Positions 9,682 through 18,767 are shown, numbered from the stretch's first letter. The stretch: 64,000 nt of DNA from Paenirhodobacter enshiensis (GCF_000740785.1 NZ_JFZB01000005.1:1-64000); one strand, 5' to 3'. Translations and numbers: made by a program. Notes: generated by a model not told the origin, from the letters alone.

Positions 9682-11931
9682 ATGGGGCAGACAGGAGGGC
9701 GGCGCGGGCAGCTGGTGGCGGATCGGCGTTACCCGGCGAAGACGGCGCAACCGAAACGCGGCGCGACGCCTCGCAAGAGCGTGCGGACCAGGCGCGGCGG
9801 ACGCGGCGGCGGTGGGATGCTCGGCGGGATCTTCCGGCTGATCGGGCGGACGGTCTGGGCCTTCGCCTGGCGCATCGCGCTGCTGATCGCCGTGATCGTG
9901 GGCGGGGCGACATTCTATTTCTATCAACAGCTTCCGGATTACCGCCAGCTTCTCGACGGTCGCAACCGCGGCTCTGTCACCATGCTCGACACCAATGGCG
10001 ATGTCTTCGCCTGGCGCGGCGAGACCTTCGGCGGGCAGGTCACGGCGGACAAGGTCTCGCCGTTCCTGCGCGATGCCGTCGTCGCCACCGAGGACCGCCG
10101 GTTCTATCGTCATTTCGGCGTCAGCCCGCGCGGCATCGTCTCGGCGATCCGCATCAACCTGTCCGAGGGGCGCGGCCCGTTTCAGGGCAACGGCGGTTCG
10201 ACCATCACTCAGCAGGTGGCGAAACTGCTGTGCCTCGGCGTGCCCTACGATCCGAAGCGCTGGAAGACCGAAGCCGATTATGAAAGCGATTGCCGCTCGG
10301 GCGGGCTGAAGCGCAAGATCGAGGAGATCCCCTACGCCCTGGCGATGGAGATCAAGTATTCCAAGAGCCAGATCCTGACGATCTACCTGAACCGCGCCTA
10401 TCTTGGCGCGGGCGCACGCGGTTTCGAGGCGGCGGCGCAGCGCTATTTCGGGGTGCCTGCGGCTCAGGTGAACCCGCAACAGGCGGCGATGCTGGCCGGG
10501 CTGCTGAAGGCGCCGTCCTATTTCGCGCCGACGACGGACCTTACGCGCAGCCAGGCGCGCGCGTCGATGGTGCTCGATCTGATGCACGAGCAGGGCTATC
10601 TGACCGACAAGCAGTTCCGCGAGGCCAAGGCCAGTCCGGCCACGCTGTCGGACGCCGCACAGGCCCGCGCGGGCAGCTATTTCGCCGATTGGGTCATGGA
10701 TACCCTGCCCGACTTCCTGTCGAAGGATACCACCGAAGACGTGGTGATCCGCACCACGCTCGATCAGCGCGTGCAGACCGCCGCCGAAGAGGCGATGGCT
10801 CAGGTCTTCGGCGCCAAGGTCAGGGACAGCTCGGCCGCGCAGGCGGCGATCGTGGTGATGTCGGCCGACGGCGCGGTGCGCGCCATGGTCGGCGGACGGC
10901 AAACCAAGGTCTCGGGGGCGTTCAACCGTGCCACGCAGGCGATGCGACAGACCGGATCGACGTTCAAGCCCTTCGTCTACGCCGCCGCCCTGAATGCCGG
11001 CTGGACACCCGAGACCATCGTCGACGACGCGCCGCTGACGATCAACGTGAAGGGCTCGGGGCCGTGGTCGCCGAAGAACTACACCGAGCGTTACCTCGGC
11101 CCGATCCCGATCTGGCGGGCACTGGCGAACTCGATCAACACCGCGACGGTGCGGGTGGCGATGTCGGTGGGGCTCGATGCGGTGCGGCAGGTGGCAACGG
11201 GATTCGGCTTCGGCGCGGATCTGGCTCAGGGGCCGGCGGTCGCGCTCGGGGTGTCGGAAACGACGCTGCTGCAAATGACCGGGGCCTATGCCGGCATTCT
11301 GAACGGCGGCTCCTCGGTGCTGCCTTACGGGGTGACGGACCTGCGGCTGAAGGGCGACAAGGTGCCGATGATCTCGAACACCGGCGGCATGGGCGACCGG
11401 GTGATTTCGGAAAAGGCCGCGCGGGAACTGATCTGGATGATGCGGCAGGGCGTGCTGCAGGGCACCAGCAAGCGCGCTGGCCTGTCGGGCTACGAGGTCG
11501 CGGGCAAGACCGGCACCACCCAGTCGGCGCGCGATGCCTGGTTCATCGGCTTCACCGCCGATTACGTGGCCGGCGTCTGGATGGGCTATGACGATAACCG
11601 CCCGCTGAGCGGCGTGACCGGCGGCGGCCTTCCGGCCGAGATCTGGCACAACGTGATGGCCCGGGTCGAGAAGGGCCAGCCGGCGCATCCCCTGCCGATG
11701 GCTCAGCCCGGCGAATGGGGCGGCAGCAGCAATGACGGACAGGACTGGAACTCGGACGAACCGATCCCCGAAGGTGGCGTTCCGGTGGTCGACGGACGGC
11801 TCGTCTCGCCCTCGGAAGCGGCGAAGACCCAGGGCAGCACCGGTCAGAGCGACGCGGGGCAAGACGATCAGGGACAGCAAAGCAACAGCCTGGGCCAGGC
11901 CATCGACGGCGTGCTGAAGTCGCTTTACTGA
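9682..11931 (+). CDS. Class A penicillin-binding protein (PBP1A type), transglycosylase/transpeptidase
   Basis: Bifunctional peptidoglycan synthase, 749 residues. A basic, Gly/Arg-rich cytoplasmic tail precedes one anchor (IALLIAVIVGGATFYFY). The glycosyltransferase domain has ATEDRRFYRHFGVSPRGI (catalytic Glu) and GGSTITQQVAKLL; the transpeptidase domain has the serine motif STFK, an SIN motif and KTGTT. The domain also holds a local insert with two cysteines (LCLGVPYDPKRW to YESDCRSGG). Start chosen at ATG 9682 with GGACAGG upstream; an open frame continues 31 codons further but lacks a convincing start. Gln/Ser/Asp-rich C-terminal tail. Divergent from glnK. Confidence 0.93.
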   Translation: MGQTGGRRGQLVADRRYPAKTAQPKRGATPRKSVRTRRGGRGGGGMLGGIFRLIGRTVWAFAWRIALLIAVIVGGATFYFYQQLPDYRQLLDGRNRGSVTMLDTNGDVFAWRGETFGGQVTADKVSPFLRDAVVATEDRRFYRHFGVSPRGIVSAIRINLSEGRGPFQGNGGSTITQQVAKLLCLGVPYDPKRWKTEADYESDCRSGGLKRKIEEIPYALAMEIKYSKSQILTIYLNRAYLGAGARGFEAAAQRYFGVPAAQVNPQQAAMLAGLLKAPSYFAPTTDLTRSQARASMVLDLMHEQGYLTDKQFREAKASPATLSDAAQARAGSYFADWVMDTLPDFLSKDTTEDVVIRTTLDQRVQTAAEEAMAQVFGAKVRDSSAAQAAIVVMSADGAVRAMVGGRQTKVSGAFNRATQAMRQTGSTFKPFVYAAALNAGWTPETIVDDAPLTINVKGSGPWSPKNYTERYLGPIPIWRALANSINTATVRVAMSVGLDAVRQVATGFGFGADLAQGPAVALGVSETTLLQMTGAYAGILNGGSSVLPYGVTDLRLKGDKVPMISNTGGMGDRVISEKAARELIWMMRQGVLQGTSKRAGLSGYEVAGKTGTTQSARDAWFIGFTADYVAGVWMGYDDNRPLSGVTGGGLPAEIWHNVMARVEKGQPAHPLPMAQPGEWGGSSNDGQDWNSDEPIPEGGVPVVDGRLVSPSEAAKTQGSTGQSDAGQDDQGQQSNSLGQAIDGVLKSLY

Positions 11932-11971
11932 GCCCGGAAGACGCCCCTGAAACACGCGGGCCCGAAACGAA

Positions 11972-11995
11972 AAACGCGCCCCGAAGGGCGCGTTT
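11972..11995. terminator. Bidirectional intrinsic terminator between the PBP gene and mlaC
   Basis: Ten-base stem AAACGCGCCC / GGGCGCGTTT around a CGAA loop, between convergent genes, with A and T runs at the base. Confidence 0.85.
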
Positions 11996-12024
11996 CATGA
12001 AACCGGCCGGGGCCGCGCGACGGA

Positions 12025-12690
12025 TCAGCCCGCCGCCTGCACCGAGCGGATCAGCCCGTCGATATCGCCCTGCTGCTGGTCGAGCATCGCGCCGATCTCG
12101 GTGCGCTCGGCCGCCAGCATGTTGACGCCCTCGATGATGATGTTGAAGAACAGCGGCCGGCCCGACTTGTCCGACACCTGCCACACCACATTGAACGGGT
12201 TGCGCCCGCGCAGGAAGGCGGTCGTCGTGACCTCGTAGAACGACTTCACCGGCTCGGCGTCCTGCACCTCGAACTTGGCCCCGATGAACTCGCGGAACCG
12301 AGAGCCATACTTGCGCGCGACATAGCCACGGAACGCCGTGGTGAACTGGTTCATCTGCGCCGGCGTCGCCTGACGCGAGGCCGTTCCGAGAGCGGAGCGC
12401 GCGATCGTCGGCACATCGGCGTATTTGGTGAAGATCTGCTCGAACACCGCATAAAGCGCCGGACCGGTCTTGCCCGATTCGATCGCCCCGTTCACATCGG
12501 CGATGGCCTTGTCGATCAGCGCACGCGCATCGTCATCCGTCATCGCGAAAGACGGGGCAGGAATGGCCAGCGCAGCCGCGCCAGCCAGCCCGAGGCCGAT
12601 CACTCCACGACGGGTCAGCCCGCGGCCGAGGCCGAGGGACAGACCGGCGTCACTGCGCCGGGTCAGTGTAGGGATCCCAGGTATTGGCAT
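12025..12690 (-). CDS. mlaC: MlaC, periplasmic phospholipid-binding protein
   Basis: Soluble lipid carrier (Ttg2D/MlaC family) that moves phospholipids between MlaA at the outer membrane and the MlaFEDB ABC transporter. A twin-arginine-like signal (LTRRGVIGLGLAGAAALAIP ending PSFA) precedes the mature domain, which holds the family hallmark FTTAFRGYVARKYGSRF. The reading frame starts 41 bases inside the end of mlaA; no later ATG or GTG in frame precedes the signal peptide, so this long overlap appears real. The rest of the Mla system is not in the window. Confidence 0.9.
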   Translation of the reverse strand: MPIPGIPTLTRRSDAGLSLGLGRGLTRRGVIGLGLAGAAALAIPAPSFAMTDDDARALIDKAIADVNGAIESGKTGPALYAVFEQIFTKYADVPTIARSALGTASRQATPAQMNQFTTAFRGYVARKYGSRFREFIGAKFEVQDAEPVKSFYEVTTTAFLRGRNPFNVVWQVSDKSGRPLFFNIIIEGVNMLAAERTEIGAMLDQQQGDIDGLIRSVQAAG

Positions 12691-13393
12691 CGTTCTTCGT
12701 CTCCTGTCCGGCGAGATGATAGCGCCGGTTCTGCAGATACATCAGGCGCGACTGCGAGTAGCTGTCGGCGCTGTCATAGAGGACCGATTCGATCACGTCG
12801 CCGTGGATCTTGCGGTCTGCGGCCTTTCCGGCGATCCGGGTTGCGGTCGCGGCGGTCGCCGCCGTGCCCTGCAGCCCGCCAAGCGGATTCATCGCGATGT
12901 CGACGACACGTCCGACCGCGTCGCGCGCGGTCGAGGGGCCGAACAGCGGCAGCTCGACGTAATCGCCCTCGTGCACACCCCAGACCGCCAGGGTCTCGCC
13001 GAAATCGGTGTCCTGCTCGGGCAGGTTCATCGCGGTGCCGGCCGGATCGAACAGACCGCCGATGCCCACCGTCGTGTTCACCAGGAAGCGGAAGGTGTTC
13101 ATCATCGCCGGCGCCGGGCGCCCCTGCAGGATGGAGTTGACCACCTTGCCCGGCAGCCCGAGGTTCGACCCCGCATTCGAAACCGACCGCACGAAGGCGT
13201 TGTCGATCGTGCGCGGCTTGCCCGGAGGTGCCTTGAACACCACCGTATCGAAGCCTTTGTTGAAGGCGTGCACGCCACGGTTCACACCCTCGTAGGGATC
13301 GTGAATTCCTGTCGGCTGCGGGTCCTGAACCCCACAGCCGGCCAACCCCGCCACCGCGACGACAGTCAGAGCGACTCGCCTGCCAACACCCAT
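12650..13393 (-). CDS. mlaA: MlaA (VacJ), outer-membrane phospholipid-retrieval lipoprotein
   Basis: Outer-membrane lipoprotein that removes phospholipids from the outer leaflet. Of 247 residues the first 20 form a lipoprotein signal ending in LAGC (lipidated Cys 20). The VacJ domain shows NDPYEGVNR-like HDPYEGVNRGVHAFNKGFD, then VVNSILQG, FGVWG-like LAVWGVHEGDY and LPLFGPSTARDAVG. The start at 13393 has GGAGAACGAA upstream; in-frame ATGs at 13408 and 13450 are alternatives. Operon with mlaC, which overlaps it. Confidence 0.93.
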   Translation of the reverse strand: MGVGRRVALTVVAVAGLAGCGVQDPQPTGIHDPYEGVNRGVHAFNKGFDTVVFKAPPGKPRTIDNAFVRSVSNAGSNLGLPGKVVNSILQGRPAPAMMNTFRFLVNTTVGIGGLFDPAGTAMNLPEQDTDFGETLAVWGVHEGDYVELPLFGPSTARDAVGRVVDIAMNPLGGLQGTAATAATATRIAGKAADRKIHGDVIESVLYDSADSYSQSRLMYLQNRRYHLAGQETKNDANTWDPYTDPAQ

Positions 13394-13470
13394 TTCGTTC
13401 TCCAGCATCAGCGCCCCGGGCCCGCCCGAAAATCGGCCGAACGCGGACATCGTTACGGTTTCTAAAGCTT

Positions 13471-13517
13471 CGTACCGGTACGATTAAGGGCGCGAACCCC
13501 GGCAGGCAAGGCCGGGG
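13471..13517. promoter_or_regulatory. Palindrome and hairpin between mlaA and the type I secretion genes
   Basis: The 255-base divergent intergenic region holds a perfect 12-base palindrome CGTACCGGTACG (13471-13482) in an AT-rich stretch close to mlaA, then a hairpin CCCCGGC-N7-GCCGGGG (13497-13517). The palindrome may be an operator; no regulator is identified. Confidence 0.4.
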
Positions 13518-13648
13518 CAGGCGTTTCTTGCGTGCCGCCACGTTCGGATCCGTTTACCCCAGACTGCCACCGGCGGCAATCCGCCACACCCGGCAGCCTC
13601 TGCATTTCGGACCTGCAACAGGCGACACCACGGCGACGGAGGAACGGG

Positions 13649-15397
13649 ATGGACGGGACTGCGGTCTCGCGACTACTGGCAGCCGGACGGGCCGAGCTGC
13701 ACGGGCTGCACGCCGAAAACCGGGCGCTGCTCGGCTCTGTCGCGCTGTTCTCCGCGGTGGCGAACCTGCTCGCGCTGACCGGACCGCTGTTCATGCTCCA
13801 AGTTTATGACCGGGTGATGAGCGCACGCTCAACCGAAACACTGCTGGCGCTGTTCGTTCTGGTTCTGGTGCTGTTTGCCGCGATGGGCGCGCTCGATCAT
13901 GCCCGCAGCCATGTGATGCGGCGGATCGGCGCCCGGTTCCAGAGCCGGGCCGAGGCGCGGATCTTCTCGGCTGCACTGCACCGCGACGGGATGCGCCCGG
14001 GCGACACGCTGGCGCAGACCGCACTGCGCGATCTGGATGCAGTGCGGGTGCTGCTTGGCGCTCCGGTATTCCTGGCATTGTTTGACCTGCCCTGGGCGCT
14101 GATCTTTCTGGGGGCGATCTTCACCTTCCACAGCTGGCTCGGCTGGCTGGCCGTGGCGGGGGGGGCACTGCTGATCGCGATGACCGCACTGCATCAGCGC
14201 CTGACCGCGCCGCGGCTCGCGGCGGCGATGCACGAACAGATCGCGGCCGAGCGGCTCTCCGATCAGCTGCGTGACGAGGGCGAGCTGATCGGCGCCCTGG
14301 GAATGCGCGGCGCGGCCTTTCTGCGCTGGCGCACGGCACGCCGGCTGGCTTCGGGGGCGGCGCTGTCGGCCGCCGATCTGGGCGAGACGTTTTCCATATT
14401 CTCCCGCACATTCAGGATGTTCCTGCAATCGGCGATGCTCGCGCTCGGCGCGCTCGTGGTGCTGCGCGGCGAGATGTCGGCAGGGGCGATGATCGCGGGC
14501 TCGATCCTGATGGGACGTGCGCTCGTCCCGGTCGAGCAGCTGATCGCCGGCTGGCCGATCGTGCAGCATGGCCGCGCCGGGCTGCTGCGGCTGTCCGAAC
14601 TGCTGGGTCGTGCCCCCCCCGAGGCGCCCCGCACCCCGCTGCCACGCCCGCGCGCCCGGATCGAGGCACATGCCCTGACCGTCGCTCCGCCCGGTGCCCC
14701 GGCGCCGACGCTGCGCATGGTCTCCTTCACGCTGGAGCCGGGGCAGGCGATGGGGGTCATCGGTCCCTCCGGATCGGGAAAATCGACGCTTGCCCGCGCG
14801 CTGTGCGGCATCTGGCCCCCGATCGGAGGAACGATCCGCCTCGACGGGGCGACGCTCGCGCAATACGACCCCGACGTTCTGGGCCGGATGATCGGCTATC
14901 TGCCACAGCGCGTGTCGCTGTTCGACGGCACCATCGCCGAGAACATCTCGCGGCTGGCCCCCGACGCCGAGCCGGACCGGATCATCGCTGCCGCCCGCCG
15001 CGCCGATGCGCATCGGATGATTCTCGCACTTCCCGAGGGGTATGACACCCGCGTCACTCAGGCGGGGGGGCGGCTCTCGGGCGGACAAATCCAGCGAATC
15101 GGTCTGGCCCGCGCCCTTTACGGCGAGCCGGTGCTGCTGATCCTCGACGAGCCGAACGCCAACCTCGACCACGAGGGCGGCGAGGCGCTCAACACCGCCA
15201 TCCGGACCGTGAAAGCCTCTGGCGGGGCGGTGATCGTGATGGCGCACCGACCCGCCGCGATTGCGGAATGCGACAGTCTGCTGGTGCTCGAAGGCGGGGT
15301 TTGCCGGGCGTTCGGACCGCGCGACCGGGTGCTTGCCTCGGTGCTGTGCAACGCCGGCGATCTCGTTTCGCCGCACCCAGCCGGGGGACCGGCATGA
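13649..15397 (+). CDS. Type I secretion system ABC ATPase/permease (PrtD type)
   Basis: Inner-membrane exporter half of a type I secretion system, 582 residues. It has an N-terminal transmembrane domain beginning SVALFSAVANLLALTGPLFMLQVYDRVM (a PrtD/RTX-exporter trait, with no C39 peptidase or C39-like domain) and a C-terminal nucleotide-binding domain with GPSGSGKST, the signature LSGGQIQRIGLARAL, Walker B LLILDEPNANLD and the switch His in VMAHRP. Start at ATG 13649, seven bases after GGAGG. Its stop overlaps the adaptor gene start (ATGA). No TolC-like gene and no RTX substrate lie nearby. Confidence 0.9.
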   Translation: MDGTAVSRLLAAGRAELHGLHAENRALLGSVALFSAVANLLALTGPLFMLQVYDRVMSARSTETLLALFVLVLVLFAAMGALDHARSHVMRRIGARFQSRAEARIFSAALHRDGMRPGDTLAQTALRDLDAVRVLLGAPVFLALFDLPWALIFLGAIFTFHSWLGWLAVAGGALLIAMTALHQRLTAPRLAAAMHEQIAAERLSDQLRDEGELIGALGMRGAAFLRWRTARRLASGAALSAADLGETFSIFSRTFRMFLQSAMLALGALVVLRGEMSAGAMIAGSILMGRALVPVEQLIAGWPIVQHGRAGLLRLSELLGRAPPEAPRTPLPRPRARIEAHALTVAPPGAPAPTLRMVSFTLEPGQAMGVIGPSGSGKSTLARALCGIWPPIGGTIRLDGATLAQYDPDVLGRMIGYLPQRVSLFDGTIAENISRLAPDAEPDRIIAAARRADAHRMILALPEGYDTRVTQAGGRLSGGQIQRIGLARALYGEPVLLILDEPNANLDHEGGEALNTAIRTVKASGGAVIVMAHRPAAIAECDSLLVLEGGVCRAFGPRDRVLASVLCNAGDLVSPHPAGGPA

Positions 15398-16815
15398 ACG
15401 CCCGGCCAGATCCCGTCCGGCCCGATCGCGCCCTGCCCGGACATGTCTTTCACGGCCACGGCTATCTCGGTGCGTCCTGTGCAGGCCTTCCCCAAGCCTC
15501 GCCCTGCGAGGCCGGACAAGGGGCAGAGACCCACCCGGCCCAGAACGGGATCGTCATGGGATTCGTGACGCTTGCCCTGCTGATCGCCGGTGTCGGCACA
15601 TGGGCCGCGACCAGCAAGATCGCCGGCGCGGTCGTCGCACCCGGTCAGGTCGAGGTCGAGCGCAACCGCCAGGTTGTCCAGCATCCGGACGGCGGTGTGG
15701 TCGCCGCAATCGACGTTCGCGACGGCGACCGGGTCGAGGCGGGACAGGTGCTGATCCGGCTCGAAGATGCCCTTCTGCGGCCCGAACGGGCGGTCGTCGA
15801 AGGCCAGATCCGCGAACTTGCAGCCCGCCGCGACCGCCTGGAAGCCGAGCGCGACGACCGCCCCGCGATCCGCTTCTCGGCCGATCTCGTCCGGGCAGCC
15901 GCCACCGACGCAGATACCGCTGCACTGATGGCCGGTCAGCGCGGCCTGTTCGCCGCCCGACGCGAGACCCTGCGCAAGGCCCTCGACCAGATCGACCGGC
16001 GCCGCGACCAGACCCGCGCCCAGATCGGGGGAATCGATGCGCAGATCGACGCCATCGGCCGGCAGCGCATCCTGATCGAACGCGAGCTGAGCGATCAGCA
16101 GGGGCTGCTCGACAAGGGGCTTGCGCAGGCGGCACGGGTGCTCGCGCTGCGCCGGGAGGCGGCAGACCTCGACGGGCGCGCGGGAGAGCTGATTGCCGAA
16201 CGCGCCCAGTCCGAGGGCCGGATCGCCGAGCTGGAACTCGAAAGCCTGCGCCAGACCTCGCAGCGCCGCGAGGAGGCCGAGACGGATCTGCGCGACATCG
16301 GTCCGAAGCAGCTGGAACTGACGGAACGGCTGCGCATCCTGACCGGGCAGATCGACCGGCTGGACCTGCGCGCTCCGGTCGGGGGGCGGGTCTACGGGCT
16401 GGCGGTCACCACGCCGCGCGCCGTGCTGCGCGGCGCCGAGCCCGCCCTGTTCATCGTGCCCGATGACCGGCCGCTGCTGATCGTGGCGCGGATCGCGCCG
16501 ACGCGTATCGACGAGATCCGGCCCGGTCTGCCCGTCACGCTGCGCTTTCCGGCCTTTTCGGGCCGGATGACGCCGGAACTTGCGGGCCGGCTGGAACGGA
16601 TCTCGGCCGACGTGATCACCGACGAAGCCACACGGACGAGCTATTATCGCGCCGAAGTTTCGATCCCGGAGACCGAGGAGGTGCGTCTCGGCGGAAGGGC
16701 GCTGCTGCCCGGAATGCCGGCCGAGGTGCTGATCCGCACCGGCGAGCGCAGCCCCTTGGTTTATCTGATCAAGCCTTTCGCCGACTATTTCGCCCGGGCC
16801 TTCCGCGAGGACTGA
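15394..16815 (+). CDS. Type I secretion membrane-fusion protein (HlyD/PrtE type)
   Basis: Periplasmic adaptor of 473 residues that couples the ABC exporter to an outer-membrane channel. A long polar N-terminal region (about 45 residues) precedes one membrane anchor (GFVTLALLIAGVGTWAATSK), the lipoyl half-motif VVQHPDGGVVAAIDVRDGD, a long Arg/Glu-rich coiled coil from about residue 130 to 310, and the beta-barrel LRAPVGGRVYGLAVTTP. Start overlaps the upstream ATPase stop. The polar extension before the anchor, with two Cys, is longer than in PrtE and its role is unclear. Confidence 0.9.
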   Translation: MNARPDPVRPDRALPGHVFHGHGYLGASCAGLPQASPCEAGQGAETHPAQNGIVMGFVTLALLIAGVGTWAATSKIAGAVVAPGQVEVERNRQVVQHPDGGVVAAIDVRDGDRVEAGQVLIRLEDALLRPERAVVEGQIRELAARRDRLEAERDDRPAIRFSADLVRAAATDADTAALMAGQRGLFAARRETLRKALDQIDRRRDQTRAQIGGIDAQIDAIGRQRILIERELSDQQGLLDKGLAQAARVLALRREAADLDGRAGELIAERAQSEGRIAELELESLRQTSQRREEAETDLRDIGPKQLELTERLRILTGQIDRLDLRAPVGGRVYGLAVTTPRAVLRGAEPALFIVPDDRPLLIVARIAPTRIDEIRPGLPVTLRFPAFSGRMTPELAGRLERISADVITDEATRTSYYRAEVSIPETEEVRLGGRALLPGMPAEVLIRTGERSPLVYLIKPFADYFARAFRED

Positions 16816-16925
16816 GCGCATGAGGCAGTCCCGGTCGGCCGGAATCCCCCCTCTCACCCGCGGCGTCATTGATTTTTCATGCCACTGCCGCAGACTGGCG
16901 CCGGAGACGAAGCCGGGAGGAGACG

Positions 16926-17273
16926 ATGGAATTCTTGCACGACAACCTGCTGAAGGATCTCAAAGCCGCCGGATTGCGGCAGGCACGCCGGCGCGCGCGG
17001 CGGCGCATCCATGCCGGAAACGAGGTCTGGCCGATCCTGCGCGAATGGGCCGGCGGATTCGCCCTCGATGCCAGCCAGATCGAGACGCTGCGCGGTCTTG
17101 TCGAGGTGCACGAGGCCGGCCGACACGTGTCATCATGCCTGATCGTCGCCTCGGAAGTCGTGGGCGGCGAGCTGATCTGTCTGCTGAAAAGCGAGCTGCC
17201 CGTCGCCGATCGCCCGGCCCTCGATTTCGAGCGCGACGCGGCCGCGCCGGTGGCCTTGCTGCCGCGGACCTGA
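16926..17273 (+). CDS. Conserved hypothetical protein, 115 residues
   Basis: I do not recognise a named family. The product has a basic N-terminal helix (KAAGLRQARRRARRRIH), a central acidic/aromatic section with VWPILREWAGGFALDASQ, a hydrophobic strand CLIVASEVVGGELICLL, and a C-terminus DRPALDFERDAAAPVALLP. I recall similar short proteins in other Rhodobacteraceae, unannotated. The ATG at 16926 follows GGGAGGAGACG, a strong ribosome site. It lies 110 bases after the type I secretion pair on the same strand; whether it is functionally tied to secretion is unknown. No signal peptide or membrane helix. Confidence 0.8.
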   Translation: MEFLHDNLLKDLKAAGLRQARRRARRRIHAGNEVWPILREWAGGFALDASQIETLRGLVEVHEAGRHVSSCLIVASEVVGGELICLLKSELPVADRPALDFERDAAAPVALLPRT

Positions 17274-17310
17274 ACCGGATCGGAAACGAGGCCACGCACT
17301 GGCATGGCGT

Positions 17311-17330
17311 GGCCCGCGGCAACGCGGGCC
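17311..17330 (+). terminator. Hairpin downstream of the hypothetical gene
   Basis: Stem GGCCCGCG / CGCGGGCC with a GCAA tetraloop, 38 bases after the stop of the hypothetical gene; no T tract follows (CTTGCG), so termination strength is uncertain. Confidence 0.45.
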
Positions 17331-17362
17331 CTTGCGATACAGACCATTGTTCGCGGCACCGA

Positions 17363-17396
17363 ATACGAAACGCCGGGACATACGAAACGCCGGGAC
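17363..17396. repeat. Perfect tandem duplication of a 17-base unit
   Basis: The unit ATACGAAACGCCGGGAC occurs twice without a gap (17363-17379 and 17380-17396) in the gap between the hypothetical gene and patB. It is not part of the neighbouring dispersed element. Confidence 0.85.
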
Positions 17397-17460
17397 CGCT
17401 TGCCTGAAAACAGGCCTTCGGGCAGGACCGGGAGGGGAAAGCCCTCGCGGCCCCCGAGTC

Positions 17461-17523
17461 GGGGGCTCTGCCCCCTCGGGCCTTCGGCCCTCACCCCCGG
17501 GATATTTTCGGAAAGATGAAAGG
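17461..17523 (+). repeat. Dispersed two-hairpin intergenic element, copy A
   Basis: Hairpin 1 GGGGGC-TCT-GCCCCC (17461-17475); hairpin 2 GGGCC-TTC-GGCCC (17478-17490); then the conserved block TCACCCCCGGGATATTTT and tail CGGAAAGATGAAAGG. It sits between convergent genes, oriented with the upstream + strand gene. Confidence 0.88.
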
Positions 17524-17565
17524 CCGGTCGGTTGGCCCGACCGGCTCCGCGGCCGAGAGCCGAAG

Positions 17566-18741
17566 TTACTGAAGATCGCCGAAGGCGCGGGCGAGGCGCG
17601 CCACGGCGTCAGCGATCCGGACCCGCGGCGTTGCCAGGTTGAACCGCATGAAGGTTTCACCACCCGATCCGAAGGTCTCGCCATGATTCGCGGCGATTTT
17701 CGCGCCGGCCTCGACCCGGGTGTGGATTTCCGTCGCCGTCATGCCGGTGCCGGAGAAATCGACCCAGGCGAGATAGGTCGCCTCAAGCGGCATCGAGCGC
17801 AGCCCCGGAATCGCATTCACCCCGGCGTCGAACAGCTTGCGGTTGCCATCGAGATAGCTGCACAGCGCATCGACCCAGGCCGCGCCCTCGGGGCTGTAGG
17901 CTGCCGTAGCCATCGCCAGACCGAAGCTGTTCGGCGAAATGCCGAGTGCGGCCATCCGCGCCGCGAACCGCGCCCGCAGATCGGGATCGGCGATGATGAC
18001 ATTGCCCGAATGGGTGCCGGCGATGTTGAAGGTCTTGGTCGCGGCCGACATCATCACCACCGGATAATCGGTCACCGTCGCCATCGGGTGGTGCTTGTGG
18101 CCGGGCATCACCAGATCGTGGTGGATCTCGTCCGAGACCAGCACAAGATCGTGCCGGCGCGCGAATTCGGCCACGGCCTTCAGTTCTTCGACCGACCAGA
18201 CCCGGCCGCCCGGATTGTGCGGCGAGCACAGGATCAGCATCTTCGCCTTGGAATCGACGATCCGGTCCCAGGCCTCGAAGTCCATCTCGTAACGCCCGTC
18301 GACCGTCTTCAGCGGGCATTCGACGACAGTGCGCCCCGCCGCTTTGATGACCCGCGCAAAGGCGTGATAGACCGGCACCATCAGCACCACACCGTCACCC
18401 GGCCGGGTGAAGGCATCGATGCAAAGCGCGGCGCCGTTCACCAGCCCGTGGGTGGTGAAGATCCAGTCCTTCTCGACAGTCCAGCCATGACGGTTCTGCA
18501 TCCACCAGGAAATCGCGGCAAAATAATCGCGGTTGTCGCCCCAGTAGCCATAGACCCCGACGGCGGCCATGTCCTCGAGTGCCTTCTGCACGCTGTGCGG
18601 CGGACGGAAATCCATGTCGGCCACCCACATCGGCAGCCCTTCGGCCGGGCTGACGCCGAAGATGCGTTCCATCTCGTCCCACTTGTCGGAATGGGTGCCG
18701 ACGCGGTTGATCAGCTCGTCGAAATCGGGGGGCAGGCTCAT
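17566..18741 (-). CDS. patB: PatB/MalY-type PLP-dependent C-S lyase or aminotransferase
   Basis: Fold-type I PLP enzyme of 391 residues in the MalY/PatB subfamily, usually with cystathionine beta-lyase activity. N-terminal hallmarks are THSDKWD and the segment LPMWVADMDF; later come YGYWG, CSPHNPGGRVWS, VSDEIHHDLVMPG and SAATKTFNIAGTH, whose lysine binds PLP. The C-terminus MRFNLATPR holds the carboxylate-binding arginine. It is divergent from def across an unusual, palindrome-rich 174-base gap. Confidence 0.92.
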   Translation of the reverse strand: MSLPPDFDELINRVGTHSDKWDEMERIFGVSPAEGLPMWVADMDFRPPHSVQKALEDMAAVGVYGYWGDNRDYFAAISWWMQNRHGWTVEKDWIFTTHGLVNGAALCIDAFTRPGDGVVLMVPVYHAFARVIKAAGRTVVECPLKTVDGRYEMDFEAWDRIVDSKAKMLILCSPHNPGGRVWSVEELKAVAEFARRHDLVLVSDEIHHDLVMPGHKHHPMATVTDYPVVMMSAATKTFNIAGTHSGNVIIADPDLRARFAARMAALGISPNSFGLAMATAAYSPEGAAWVDALCSYLDGNRKLFDAGVNAIPGLRSMPLEATYLAWVDFSGTGMTATEIHTRVEAGAKIAANHGETFGSGGETFMRFNLATPRVRIADAVARLARAFGDLQ

Positions 18742-18767
18742 GACAGGACGGTCCTCAGGTCTGTTCG

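Noticed and set aside
17274-17565. CRISPR-like array, because of the tandem 17-base repeat and hairpins.
   Set aside because: Only two abutting units with no spacers and no cas genes.
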